DNA of 16,072 nucleotides from Lachnospiraceae bacterium UBA2734 (GCA_002353635.1 DEKA01000006.1:295-16366), one strand, 5' to 3'. Numbered from the stretch's first letter, positions 7,338-14,942 are shown. A program made the numbers and translations. Notes: generated by a model not told the origin, from the letters alone.

Positions 7338-8348
7338 TCACTGATAGTTGCTCACAAGGAAAAGCGGCTTCACCAGCGTCACCTCGTCGTATTCCTTCCG
7401 GGATACTGTAACACTGCTGTTGAGTGCCTTCAGGTCCTCCTTCAGGCATTGGAGAGCTTCATCAGCGCTCTCTGCCCTGCCTTCCCTGATCACGCGGATC
7501 ATGCGGTCAAGAATCACAGGGTGAGCGTACTGCGCTGGAACAGGAAAGTCCGCGTCATCCTTCAGGAAGCTGCGCATGGCTTCCACCTGCTCATCCCACT
7601 GCTTCTGCATGAATTTGCGGTTGTTCGTGCGGCTGGGAAGAACTCTTGTAGATGCCGCAAAGATCATAAATGCCATGCCAAAGAGACACATATAAAGGCC
7701 GACCGATCGTGCCCCATAGACAACCTGATAGAGGCCCGCAGCCACTGCAGCTGCTGCAGCAATGAAAATGACAAGTGCCACAGCCCGCGCCGCAGGTGAG
7801 ATATGCTCTACGATTCTCTTATCCTTTGCAGCAACAGTGAGATTGTTGTAAAGGACCGGTTCCTTCTCCAGATATTCCTTGGCATTTTCGAGCTGCTTTA
7901 CTGCATTCTGCGCACTCTCCGAAATATGCTCTGCATACCTTTTTCTCTCAGCTTCCTCCTCATCGCGGAGCTTTTTCTCCGCTGCCTTAGAGTGCACAGG
8001 GATCTCCGGATGCTGCTCCGCCAAAAGGCTCAGGAAGGTATCCACGTCCTCCTCATATTTGAAATTGCACTGCCTGGAGAGTCCATTGGAGAATTCCACG
8101 ACCAGATACGGCAGCGTACTGAAAACGCCTTTCCCCGTGAAACCGCCCTTGCTCATGGCAATTCGCTTGTAAGCTCTGCGAATATCGGTGTACGTCACAT
8201 AATAATGTCTGTCGATGAAGAAGCTGTTCAGATAGACAGCCTTTTCACCGATGCCGCACGGTCCGATTTTGCGGCATTTCTTTTTGTCTTTTTCCAGCTC
8301 ATCGGCTGCAAGTTTTCTGTTGCCGAGGGGTTTGGGTGCGAAAATCAT
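7338..8348 (-). CDS. membrane protein of unknown function with PH-like N-terminal region
   Basis: The protein has 336 residues. Residues 34-118 form a strand-rich region (VYLNSFFIDRHYYVTYTDI, then PYLVVEFSNG) reminiscent of bacterial PH-like domains. Residues 121-162 are highly charged and probably coiled coil. Two hydrophobic segments (about 187-211 and 214-234) would form a membrane hairpin with both ends cytosolic, and a 100-residue helical tail follows. The ATG has GAGG 6-9 bases upstream. I do not recognise the family. Its position ahead of the MoxR-VWA pair on the same strand suggests a membrane anchor or sensor for that pair, which is inference from order only. Confidence 0.75.
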   Translation of the reverse strand: MIFAPKPLGNRKLAADELEKDKKKCRKIGPCGIGEKAVYLNSFFIDRHYYVTYTDIRRAYKRIAMSKGGFTGKGVFSTLPYLVVEFSNGLSRQCNFKYEEDVDTFLSLLAEQHPEIPVHSKAAEKKLRDEEEAERKRYAEHISESAQNAVKQLENAKEYLEKEPVLYNNLTVAAKDKRIVEHISPAARAVALVIFIAAAAAVAAGLYQVVYGARSVGLYMCLFGMAFMIFAASTRVLPSRTNNRKFMQKQWDEQVEAMRSFLKDDADFPVPAQYAHPVILDRMIRVIREGRAESADEALQCLKEDLKALNSSVTVSRKEYDEVTLVKPLFLVSNYQ

Positions 8349-8367
8349 GTTATTAACCTCGCTGAGG

Positions 8368-8462
8368 CGAAATCCGCGCAGGCGTTTTCGCCGAATGCGG
8401 CAGCCGGTGCGCCAGCACCGATGCTGCGGTTTGAAAATGAACCATCGGCGTCATTTTCAAAC
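8368..8462. repeat. hairpin cluster in the leader of the membrane-protein gene
   Basis: Successive inverted repeats are packed together: GGCG-TTTT-CGCC (about 8381-8392), CGGTGC-GCCA-GCACCG (8405-8420) and a perfect 12-bp pair GTTTGAAAATGA/TCATTTTCAAAC (8429-8440/8451-8462) around a 10-base loop. They lie 7-110 bases upstream of the start at 8348 and would be in its 5' leader if transcription begins further upstream. The middle part is the second copy of the 34-bp repeat. Confidence 0.7.
8408..8441 (+). repeat. dispersed repeat copy B (partner at 90-123)
   Basis: It matches 90-123 at 30 of 34 bases by eye, including CAGCACCGATGC and GAAAATGAA. The two copies are 8.3 kb apart, in the same orientation, and both in intergenic DNA with flanking hairpins. 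Confidence 0.55.
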
Positions 8463-8583
8463 TTACCTTCCTGTTCCGCGTCCTTTGCGGCACAGGGTAT
8501 AAGTATCTGTTTAGCGCCTCATCCCGAATTGCTTCAAAAACGTCAGGGTTCTTCGAGGGGTGTTAAACAATTACAAGTTTAGC

Positions 8584-8625
8584 AAAGGAGGGCGGCGCCT
8601 TATCACTCAGGTTCCACCCTCCTTT
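8584..8625 (-). terminator. hairpin terminator downstream of cstA
   Basis: The outer stem AAAGGAGGG/CCCTCCTTT (8584-8592/8617-8625) continues inward with shorter paired blocks (GG/CC, CCT/AGG). On the minus strand only TTT closes the stem, so termination may be weak there. On the plus strand it is followed by ATTATTATAA. It separates cstA from the membrane-protein gene. Confidence 0.6.
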
Positions 8626-8697
8626 ATTATAAGCTGTATTCAGTTGTAATGAGCCTCATCGGCTGCATATTGTATGATCCCTTTAATCGAGATCCTG

Positions 8698-10173
8698 TTA
8701 TGCAGCTGCTTCAGCCTTCTTGTGTGCTCTCCAGAACAGGCAGAAGAACAGGATGATGAATGCGACACCTACCGGATAAGCAACCGTCGTGTTGTTCTTG
8801 AAGAACGGGATGAGGCCGAGGCACTCAGGCGCCATCATGAAGTATGTCGTCGAAACGCCCGTCATGAACATAGCAGGAACTGCGCAGATCCAGAAGTTCT
8901 TCTTTTCCTTTGCAAGGAACATAGCACCGGCCCAGAGAACGATCATAGCCAGTGTCTGGTTCGTCCAGGAGAAGTATCTCCAGATGACTGTGTAGGAGAG
9001 GAATCCAAGTGTGTTGCCAAAGCCAAGGAATGCGCCTACACCAAGAACAGGAACGCAGAGCTTTAATCTGTTGGCATAGCCTTCCTGATCGATCTTGAAC
9101 CAGTCAGCAAGTGTAAGTCTTGCAGAACGGAAGGAAGTATCGCCGGAAGTGATGGGGCAGACGATAACGCCGAGCATGGCGAGAACCACGCCGATTGTGC
9201 CCATTGTCTTCTTGCAGACATCATAGATGGCTGCGGACTGGCCGGCCTTGAGGGCTTCCTGAAGGCCTACGCTCAGGCCATCCTTTACCTCGTACAGAGA
9301 GCATCCTGCTGCCGCCCATACAAGAGCGATGATGCCTTCTGCGACCATGGCGCCGTAGAATACGAAGTGGCCCTGTCTCTCACTCTTCAGGCATCTGGCC
9401 ATCAGAGGGGACTGTGTGGAATGGAATCCGGAGCATGCGCCGCAAGCAACGGTGATGAACATGAAGCTCCATACAGGTGTTCCTGCAGGATGCATGTTGT
9501 GGAAGTTGGCGAACAGCTCAGGCATATGATAGCCGTGAAGCGGAAGGCCGATGGCAACGCCGATTGCCATGACGATCAGGCAGATACCGAAGATCGGGTA
9601 AATCTTGCCGATGATCTTATCGATGGAGAGGAACGTTGCGATGAAGTAGTAGCAGAGAATGATGGCGAGCCATACCGTCGTTGTGGCGAGAGGTCCGGAA
9701 ACACCCTGCTCCTTAAAGAGCTCGACGATCAGACCTGCAGGTCCTACTGCGAATACAGTGCCGACCATGATCAGAAGGACTACAGAGAAGACTCTCATGA
9801 CATCCTTCATGACAGGTCCAAGGTAAGTACCTGTCACCTCGGAAATGGATGCACCATTGTTTCTCTCAGAGAGCATGCCGGAGAAGTAATCGTGTACGCC
9901 GCCGCAGAAGATGGTACCGAATGTAATCCAGAGATATACGATAGGTCCCCAGAGAGCACCCTGCATGGCACCGAAAATAGGGCCAAGTCCTGCGATGTTG
10001 AGCAGCTGAACCAGGAAGAGCTTCCACTGCGGCATGACAACATAATCGATGCCATCATTGATGGCAACGGCCGGTGTCTCTCTGTCATCAGGCCCGAAGG
10101 TCTGGTCGACGAGCTTGCCGTATGTGAAGTATCCACAGATCAGAAGCAGTAAGCAGACAATAAAGCTAATCAT
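8698..10173 (-). CDS. cstA: CstA-family transporter (carbon starvation / pyruvate or peptide carrier)
   Basis: This 491-residue polytopic inner-membrane protein has about a dozen hydrophobic segments starting at residue 1. Family hallmarks are GIDYVVMPQWKLFLVQLLNI (41-60) followed by AGLGPIFGA, CGGVHDYFSGMLSERNNG (90-107), GACSGFHSTQSPLMAR (245-260) and ITSGDTSFRSARL (341-353). It is shorter than the roughly 700-residue E. coli protein, as is common in Firmicutes. Known members carry pyruvate or are linked to peptide use; the substrate here cannot be fixed. The ATG has AGGGGGT upstream. A cre-like site in the leader suggests carbon catabolite control. The gene appears monocistronic, with hairpins on both sides. 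Confidence 0.92.
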   Translation of the reverse strand: MISFIVCLLLLICGYFTYGKLVDQTFGPDDRETPAVAINDGIDYVVMPQWKLFLVQLLNIAGLGPIFGAMQGALWGPIVYLWITFGTIFCGGVHDYFSGMLSERNNGASISEVTGTYLGPVMKDVMRVFSVVLLIMVGTVFAVGPAGLIVELFKEQGVSGPLATTTVWLAIILCYYFIATFLSIDKIIGKIYPIFGICLIVMAIGVAIGLPLHGYHMPELFANFHNMHPAGTPVWSFMFITVACGACSGFHSTQSPLMARCLKSERQGHFVFYGAMVAEGIIALVWAAAGCSLYEVKDGLSVGLQEALKAGQSAAIYDVCKKTMGTIGVVLAMLGVIVCPITSGDTSFRSARLTLADWFKIDQEGYANRLKLCVPVLGVGAFLGFGNTLGFLSYTVIWRYFSWTNQTLAMIVLWAGAMFLAKEKKNFWICAVPAMFMTGVSTTYFMMAPECLGLIPFFKNNTTVAYPVGVAFIILFFCLFWRAHKKAEAAA

Positions 10174-10205
10174 TGTGTTTACCCCCTACAGTGATATTTG
10201 CAATA

Positions 10206-10219
10206 TGGAATCGTTTCCG
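10206..10219. promoter_or_regulatory. cre-like / LacI-type operator in the cstA leader
   Basis: TGGAATCGTTTCCG matches TGNAANCGNTTNCA at all fixed positions except the last. It lies 33-46 bp upstream of the cstA start. It is downstream of the promoter candidate, a position typical of CcpA roadblock sites. Confidence 0.5.
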
Positions 10220-10249
10220 GTGCTGCAACACCCTCCGCGCTCCAACTAC

Positions 10250-10276
10250 ATATTAAGTTTAGTTCCATAATGTGAA
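10250..10276 (-). promoter_or_regulatory. candidate cstA promoter
   Basis: On the minus strand TTCACA (plus 10271-10276) is followed after 15 bp by TAATAT (plus 10250-10255). The -35 is good; the spacer is short. The AT-rich DNA upstream offers other weak candidates. Confidence 0.35.
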
Positions 10277-10397
10277 ATTTTCTATGATCATACTAACGAA
10301 AAGTTTCTCATTTATTTATACATTTTTAATAAAAACAATACTAATTTAATAGGTTTATTTATACGCATTCACTATAATAGCTGACTATATTAATGAA

Positions 10398-10435
10398 AGA
10401 GGGCTGGGATTCCTGATAAGGAATCCCAGCCCTCT
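10398..10435 (-). terminator. terminator downstream of thiolase
   Basis: A perfect 17-bp stem (AGAGGGCTGGGATTCCT, 10398-10414, with 10419-10435) encloses a 4-base loop. On the minus strand it is followed by TTCATTAAT, a moderate U-tract, about 110 nt after the thiolase stop. Confidence 0.75.
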
Positions 10436-10547
10436 CTGTCTTCATACCTGTCCCCCGCCGGCCCACTGTAGCCCAAAAACGTGACAGCGTATCTGCTGAA
10501 TACAAAAGACAGTTTATTCCTGCCGAAGCGCAGGAACATGCTCAGCT

Positions 10548-11735
10548 TTACTCTCTCTCTACGATTGCTGCGCAGCCCATGCCGCCGCCTACGCAGAGGG
10601 TAGCAAGGCCCTTCTTTGCGTCTCTCTTCTGCATCTCATACAGAAGTGTGACAAGAATGCGGGCGCCGGAGCATCCTACGGGATGTCCGAGTGCGATGCC
10701 GCCGCCGTTGACATTGAGCTTTGCGGGATCGAAGTGAAGCTCTCTTGCAACAGCTACAGACTGTGCTGCGAATGCCTCGTTGGCCTCATAGAGATCGAAG
10801 TCCTCGATCTTGTAGCCGGTCTTCGCCATTGTCTTTCTGGTCGCATAAATGGGTCCGATGCCCATGATGGAAGGATCAACACCTGCGAGCTCGCCGCCGA
10901 TCCATGTAGCCATAGGCTTAATGCCGAGCTCTTTAGCCTTGTCCTCGCTCATCACGATCATGGCTGCAGCGCCGTCGTTGATGCCGGAAGCGTTGCCGGC
11001 AGTCACAACGCCGCCCTCCTTGAATGCAGGGCGAAGCTTTGCAAGGCCTTCAAGTGTCGTATCCGGTCTGTTGCCCTCATCTGTATCAAAAATGGCGGTC
11101 TTGCCATGTTTAAGCTTGACCTCAACAGGAACGATCTCGTCCTTGAATCTGCCGGACTCTATGGCCTTCTTCGCCTTCATCTGGGAATTGTAGGAGAACT
11201 CATCGAGCTCCTCTCTCGTGAGGTGCCATTTCTCAGCGACATTCTCTGCCGTGATACCCATGTGGTATCCGCCGAACGCATCCGTCAGTGCATCGCGGAT
11301 CATGGCATCATCTACCTTGCCGGCATTCATTCTGTAACCAAAACGTGCCTTATACAGAAGGTAAGGCGCCATATCCATGTTCTCCATGCCGCCGGCAACA
11401 ATGATATCTGCATTGCCGTTCTCGATGAGTTTGGCAGCGAGGTTTACGCAGTGAAGTCCGGAGCCGCACAGCACATTGATGGTGACGGCGGGAACCTCAA
11501 CCGGGATGCCTGCATTGACAGCAGCCTGTCTTGCGGGGTTCTGACCGGCACCTGCCTGAATGACGTTGCCCATGTAGACTTCATCTACCTGCTCGGGCTT
11601 AACGCCTGATCTCTTCAGAGCCTCACGGATGACGATCTCGCCGAGCTTCGTAGCCGGTGTATCCTTGAGTGTGCCGCCGAACTTGCCGATGGCAGTTCTG
11701 CATGCGCCTGCGATAACAACCTTTCTTCTTGCCAT
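10548..11735 (-). CDS. thlA: acetyl-CoA acetyltransferase (thiolase II)
   Basis: This 395-residue cytosolic enzyme condenses two acetyl-CoA to acetoacetyl-CoA, the first step of the butyrate or C4 pathway in clostridia. The start MARRKVVIAG is supported by GGAGG eight bases upstream. The frame stays open to 11879, but that extension has no thiolase similarity. Catalytic residues are all present: nucleophile C90 in NVLCGSGLHC, H351 in GGGIALGHPVGCSGAR and C381 in CVGGGMG. No other butyrate-pathway gene (hbd, crt, bcd) is next to it, so it stands alone here. A leader of perhaps 150 nt contains a hairpin at 11840-11862. Confidence 0.95.
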   Translation of the reverse strand: MARRKVVIAGACRTAIGKFGGTLKDTPATKLGEIVIREALKRSGVKPEQVDEVYMGNVIQAGAGQNPARQAAVNAGIPVEVPAVTINVLCGSGLHCVNLAAKLIENGNADIIVAGGMENMDMAPYLLYKARFGYRMNAGKVDDAMIRDALTDAFGGYHMGITAENVAEKWHLTREELDEFSYNSQMKAKKAIESGRFKDEIVPVEVKLKHGKTAIFDTDEGNRPDTTLEGLAKLRPAFKEGGVVTAGNASGINDGAAAMIVMSEDKAKELGIKPMATWIGGELAGVDPSIMGIGPIYATRKTMAKTGYKIEDFDLYEANEAFAAQSVAVARELHFDPAKLNVNGGGIALGHPVGCSGARILVTLLYEMQKRDAKKGLATLCVGGGMGCAAIVERE

Positions 11736-12142
11736 AGCGTTAACCTCCAATATCATGTTGTGTTCTTTGCAGTGAGTGCACTTGTGCTGTGCGTGAAGCT
11801 TCCTTTTGTTTCCGGTGAACGTTTCGGCCGCCCCCTGTGCAGAGAACAGTCCGTTCTCTCTGACGGGTGACGCATTCAAAACTTTTTGTCATTATTTTCC
11901 AAAACTAAAGGGAGTTTCTTCTCATTCCTGTAAGAATGTCACAGAATCCGTGCTGTTTTCATCATATAGCGTCTGCAGGTAAATGGCAAGAAAAATCTGA
12001 TATTTTTTTAACAATGGTATGGATAAAAAAAACCGGCCGCCTGGAAGTTCATTCCAGACGGCCGGACCAGGCCTCACACACAATCTGCTGTCTTATGACG
12101 AATAAAAATGGTGTCGCAGCAATCGTACAGGCAGGCCTCTCT
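11736..12142. other. intergenic region upstream of thiolase
   Basis: This 407-bp gap contains the ATPase terminator (12025-12065) and a thiolase leader with one hairpin (CAGAGAAC at 11840-11847 with GTTCTCTCTG at 11853-11862). An AT-rich patch at about 11878-11910 probably holds the thiolase promoter, but I could not pick convincing hexamers. The stretch 11940-12024 shows nothing recognisable. Confidence 0.5.
12025..12065 (-). terminator. intrinsic terminator after the P-type ATPase gene
   Basis: On the minus strand a 14-bp stem (12065-12052 with 12046-12033, core CCGGCCG..CTGGAA, one U-G wobble) is followed by eight Ts (plus 12025-12032). It is the strongest terminator in the window and closes the metal locus. 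Confidence 0.93.
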
Positions 12143-14236
12143 TCACTTCTCCGGCAGAAGGTTCGTCATGCTGCGAAGCCCTGTCACCACTGTCGATGTG
12201 TTGTGCAGAAGCGCCAGAGACGCCGGGGGCATAATGCCCATGACACCAAGGAAAATCAGGGCCGAATTGAAACCGATGATGAAGTGGTAGTTGGAGTGGA
12301 TCCGGTCCATGAGCGCCATGGAGAGCTTTCTCAGGAACAGGAGTTCCCGAAGGCCGTCCTGTGTAATCGTGATATCTGCGATCTCACGCGCGATCGCGGC
12401 GCCGTCACTGACAGCGATGCCGCAGTCCGCCTCGGAGAGTGCCGGTGCGTCATTTACGCCGTCGCCAACCATGACGACCGTTCCGCCGGCTTTCCTCTTC
12501 TTATGGATATAGCTGGCCTTATCTTTCGGCAGCACCTCCGCGTGATACTCGACAATATTGAGTTTCTCTGCGATGGCCCTGGCTGTCTTTTCATTGTCGC
12601 CCGTCATCATGCACACCGTCTTTATGCCAAGACGATGGAGCTGGTCGATGACATCTGCTGCCTCTTCGCGCAGAGGATCGAAAATATGAAGGACCGCCAT
12701 CAGTTTTCCGTCGATCGCCATATAGAGATGCGTGTACTCAGCAGGCATCCCATCGAGCCGCTCCTGCCCCTCCGGATTCACAGCACAGTGCTCATCCTCG
12801 AAGACGAAATAGTAGCTGCCTATGATCGCCTTTCTGCCGTTGATGGCACTGGCAATGCCGTGTGCGACCACATACTGCACCTCGGAGTGCATCTCCTTGT
12901 GTTCAATCCCCCTTCTCTTCGCCTCTGCGACTACCGCATTGGCGATGGAGTGCGGATAGTGTTCCTCCAGGCAGGCCGCGATGCGCAGTGCATCGGCTTC
13001 CGACATGCCGCCGAATGTGTCAATACCCACAACCGTGGGGGTTGCGTGCGTGAGCGTGCCGGTCTTGTCGAAGACGACCGTATCTGCATTGGCAACAGCT
13101 TCAAGGAATTTTCCCCCCTTGACAGTCATGTTGTTGATGCCTGCCTCGCGGATTGCGGAGAGGACAGAGAGAGGCATGGAGAGCTTGAGTGCGCAGGAAA
13201 AATCCACCATCAGGAACGAGATCGCCTTGTCCACATTCTGCGTAAAGAGCCATGTCAGCGCCGTCCCGCCGAGCGCATATGGAACAAGTCTGTCTGCAAG
13301 GCGGTACGCCTTCGTCTCTGTGCTGGACTTGAGCTTCTCCGTATCCTCAATCATCCGGACGATTTCATCGTATTTGCCGGTGCCCTGCGCCTTCTCCACA
13401 GTGACGACGATTCTTCCCTCCTCGACAACAGTGCCGGCATAGACATAGCCGCCCGCTTCCTTTACAACGGGAACAGATTCGCCGGTCATAGAGGCCTGGT
13501 TGACCATTGCGCGGCCGCTCCGCACCTTTCCATCGAGAGGAATGATGTTGGATGTGCCGACGACAATCTGATCTCCGGGCTTTACCTGCGAGACGGGGAC
13601 CAGCACATCCGGGCCGTCATCGGAGCGGATCCACACCTTATCTACCTTCAGGGACATGGATCTGGCGAGGTCATCTACAGACGCCCTGTGCGTCCACTCC
13701 TCCAAGATATCTCCGATATCGAGAAGGAACATAACTGTGCCTGCCGTCGAAAAATCATTCCGGAGCATGGAAGCAGTGATCGCTGTCGCATCGAGGACGG
13801 AAACCTCTATCCTTCCGTGCAGGAGTGCCTGAACTCCCTTCACAATAAAGCGGATACTCTTTACTGCTGTCCAGGCGATGTTCCACGGCGTCGGGAAAAA
13901 GAGATCCCGGAAGCCCTTCCCAAGGACTGTGAAAACAAGTTTTTCCTGGTACGCCTTGTTCAATACTCTGCCCGTCTTCTCCGGAACAAGGCTGCATGCG
14001 TGCTCATCTTCATAAGAGAATTCCGCAAATGCGCGGACCAGAGCTTCGCGTGTGCCTTGGGCGCGGTCGTACAGGACAATAGCATCCCCCGTCCTGTCGC
14101 ATACGCGCGCTCTGCGCACGAACTTCAGATCATTCAGATAATATTCCAGGATGTCTGCCTGGTGCATTGTCATCCTGCTGCGGAGAATGCGCACGCGCAT
14201 TCTGCCGGATGATTCATGCATGATTCTGCATTTCAA
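12143..14236 (-). CDS. P1B-type heavy-metal ATPase, P1B-6/FezB-like
   Basis: This membrane ATPase is 697 residues from a TTG start. TTG at 14234-14236 is preferred because AAAGGAGG lies 8 bases upstream; the in-frame ATG at 14269 has no usable site and adds 11 unlikely residues. The catalytic set is complete: TGES (251-254), DKTGT (phosphorylated D390), TGDN (545-548) and GDGVNDAP (591-598). The usual HP dipeptide is H-S (PHSIANAV). The transmembrane metal motif is S347-C348-A-L-K, replacing CPC or SPC. The N-terminus has no CxxC but carries R4..H7-x3-G-R-x-R-x-R (to residue 16). These features point to the divergent P1B-6 group that includes ferrosome FezB, probably iron. Zn/Mn export by a CtpC-like pump is the alternative. 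Small Gly-zipper and DtxR-type genes lie upstream. Confidence 0.85.
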   Translation of the reverse strand: MKCRIMHESSGRMRVRILRSRMTMHQADILEYYLNDLKFVRRARVCDRTGDAIVLYDRAQGTREALVRAFAEFSYEDEHACSLVPEKTGRVLNKAYQEKLVFTVLGKGFRDLFFPTPWNIAWTAVKSIRFIVKGVQALLHGRIEVSVLDATAITASMLRNDFSTAGTVMFLLDIGDILEEWTHRASVDDLARSMSLKVDKVWIRSDDGPDVLVPVSQVKPGDQIVVGTSNIIPLDGKVRSGRAMVNQASMTGESVPVVKEAGGYVYAGTVVEEGRIVVTVEKAQGTGKYDEIVRMIEDTEKLKSSTETKAYRLADRLVPYALGGTALTWLFTQNVDKAISFLMVDFSCALKLSMPLSVLSAIREAGINNMTVKGGKFLEAVANADTVVFDKTGTLTHATPTVVGIDTFGGMSEADALRIAACLEEHYPHSIANAVVAEAKRRGIEHKEMHSEVQYVVAHGIASAINGRKAIIGSYYFVFEDEHCAVNPEGQERLDGMPAEYTHLYMAIDGKLMAVLHIFDPLREEAADVIDQLHRLGIKTVCMMTGDNEKTARAIAEKLNIVEYHAEVLPKDKASYIHKKRKAGGTVVMVGDGVNDAPALSEADCGIAVSDGAAIAREIADITITQDGLRELLFLRKLSMALMDRIHSNYHFIIGFNSALIFLGVMGIMPPASLALLHNTSTVVTGLRSMTNLLPEK

Positions 14237-14390
14237 ATCGATGTCCTCCTTTGCTGCCCTGCCAATCATCGGGGAGGCAGCAGACGCCTCCTCCTGATGT
14301 CACGGTGATTCATTCCAGCACTGCGTGCCCGCTGTCAAAGCGCGGGCGATACCATTTGCCTGGCACTGCGCGCATGTCGCGCGCTCACGC
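14237..14390 (-). promoter_or_regulatory. structured leader of the P-type ATPase gene
   Basis: Between the upstream terminator and the TTG start lie several pairings: GCGCG/CGCGC (about 14369-14384), GCCCGC/GCGGGC (about 14327-14347), and GGAGG/CCTCC near 14273-14293. The last could mask a decoy AGGAGG. Two direct copies of the word CTGCG preceded by GCA (near 14315-14325 and 14360-14370) are also present. A perfect -35 TTGACA (plus 14333-14338) exists, but the -10 17 bp further is poor (GAATGA). Expression therefore probably depends on readthrough. Confidence 0.45.
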
Positions 14391-14421
14391 AAAAACGCGG
14401 GCGGAATCTCTTCCGTCCGCG
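14391..14421 (-). terminator. terminator between the small membrane protein and ATPase genes
   Basis: On the minus strand an 11-bp stem (14421-14411 with 14406-14396, CGCGGACGGAA with one wobble) and 4-base loop precede five Ts (plus 14391-14395). It sits about 35 bases after the small gene's stop and about 155 bases before the ATPase start. It should cut most transcripts and leave less message for the ATPase. Confidence 0.85.
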
Positions 14422-14454
14422 CCAGCTGTTTCAGATCATATTCCGATGGGTGTC

Positions 14455-14808
14455 TTACGCCTCTGCGGGAGCAGCTTCCTTTGCGTCTGCAGGAGCAGCT
14501 TCACTCTCAGCCGCCTTCTCCTCTTTCTCTTTTGCTGCAAAGGCCTCTAAAGTGGCCTTTGCATCGGCGATCTCGCGTTCTTCCTTCTCCTTAGCGCGGC
14601 GCTCATTGATCTCGTCCGCATCTGCGTTGATATCCTCGCAGTTCTCGCGGATTGTGTCAGCTGTCTTCATCACACAGTCAGCGCCTCTCTTGACTGCTGC
14701 CGTAACCTGTGTGTAGAACTTCTTTGCATCATCAGAACTGAGAATGGCAATGCCGGCTGCGCCGAACAGAACACCGCCCGCGAATAAGCCTAACTTACCG
14801 TATTTCAT
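14455..14808 (-). CDS. small glycine-zipper membrane protein, FezA-like candidate (DUF6110-like)
   Basis: The protein has 117 residues. The N-terminal hydrophobic segment (5-23, KLGLFAGGVLFGAAGIAIL) has glycines at 7, 11, 12, 16 and 19, giving GxxxG steps that favour helix packing in membranes. A helical middle region with C45 and C57 follows, then a charged coiled coil (about 60-100) and an Ala/Glu-rich, probably disordered tail. The sequence resembles small clostridial proteins I recall as DUF6110, found beside heavy-metal P-type ATPases; this is recollection, not a search. AAGGAG lies 8 bases before the ATG. Ferrosome loci encode such a small membrane protein (FezA) with FezB. A structural or ATPase-partner role is inferred; it has no enzyme motif. 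Confidence 0.75.
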   Translation of the reverse strand: MKYGKLGLFAGGVLFGAAGIAILSSDDAKKFYTQVTAAVKRGADCVMKTADTIRENCEDINADADEINERRAKEKEEREIADAKATLEAFAAKEKEEKAAESEAAPADAKEAAPAEA

Positions 14809-14905
14809 TGTGCTGTCTCCTTATTCTGCCACTTGGTAAATTTCCAGTAAGCTTTGCGTAAATAAGCATAGCTGGATAATATCAAAACCGTCTGTTTAGC
14901 ACCAA

Positions 14906-14933
14906 ATAATATTTGTTAGTTTCAAATAACCAA
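14906..14933 (-). promoter_or_regulatory. promoter of the small membrane protein gene with internal operator
   Basis: On the minus strand TTGGTT (plus 14928-14933), a 16-bp spacer and TATTAT (plus 14906-14911) form a good promoter. A palindrome TATTTG-N7-CAAATA (14910-14928) fills the spacer. It contains ATTTGTTAGT (14911-14920), a word repeated upstream of the DtxR-type gene. A second pair, TTGGTG-N18-TATTAT, lies further downstream. Confidence 0.55.
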
Positions 14934-14942
14934 TTGTCAGGC

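Larger units (their letters stand above)
8349..8697. other. intergenic region between cstA and the membrane-protein gene
   Basis: This 349-bp gap contains the repeat-rich block 8368-8462 and the hairpin 8584-8625, listed separately. Between them (8466-8583) only a weak minus-strand promoter can be proposed: TTGAAG (plus 8532-8537), an 18-bp spacer and TAAACA (plus 8508-8513). The rest, 8626-8697, is the 3' flank of cstA and shows nothing else. Confidence 0.5.
10174..10547. other. intergenic region between thiolase and cstA
   Basis: This 374-bp gap holds the cstA leader with its cre-like site and promoter candidate (10206-10276). A very AT-rich stretch (10262-10395) follows, then the thiolase terminator (10398-10435). 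A last part (10436-10547) contains only a 7-bp hairpin, TTCCTGC/GCAGGAA, near 10516-10535. No small gene was recognised. Confidence 0.55.

Noticed and set aside
6293..7411. Plus-strand open frame of about 370 codons opposite the MoxR gene
   Set aside because: It is antisense to a clear AAA+ gene, has no family features and no ribosome binding site of note.
8584..8625. T-box riboswitch: the minus strand reads AGGGTGGAACC within a terminator-like hairpin
   Set aside because: Only about 70 nt separate it from the cstA stop, too little for stem I with a specifier loop. The downstream gene has no amino-acid or tRNA link, and the word is explained by the terminator stem.
11736..11879. N-terminal extension of thiolase from 11879
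   Set aside because: The extension has no thiolase similarity, and GGAGG sits correctly before the MARRK start.
11936..14212. Very long plus-strand open frame opposite the P-type ATPase
   Set aside because: Its translation has no recognisable domain, while the minus strand encodes a complete ATPase with all catalytic motifs. It is a complement-strand shadow.
14237..14269. ATG at 14269 as the ATPase start
   Set aside because: No ribosome binding site at proper spacing; AAAGGAGG is instead positioned for the TTG at 14236.
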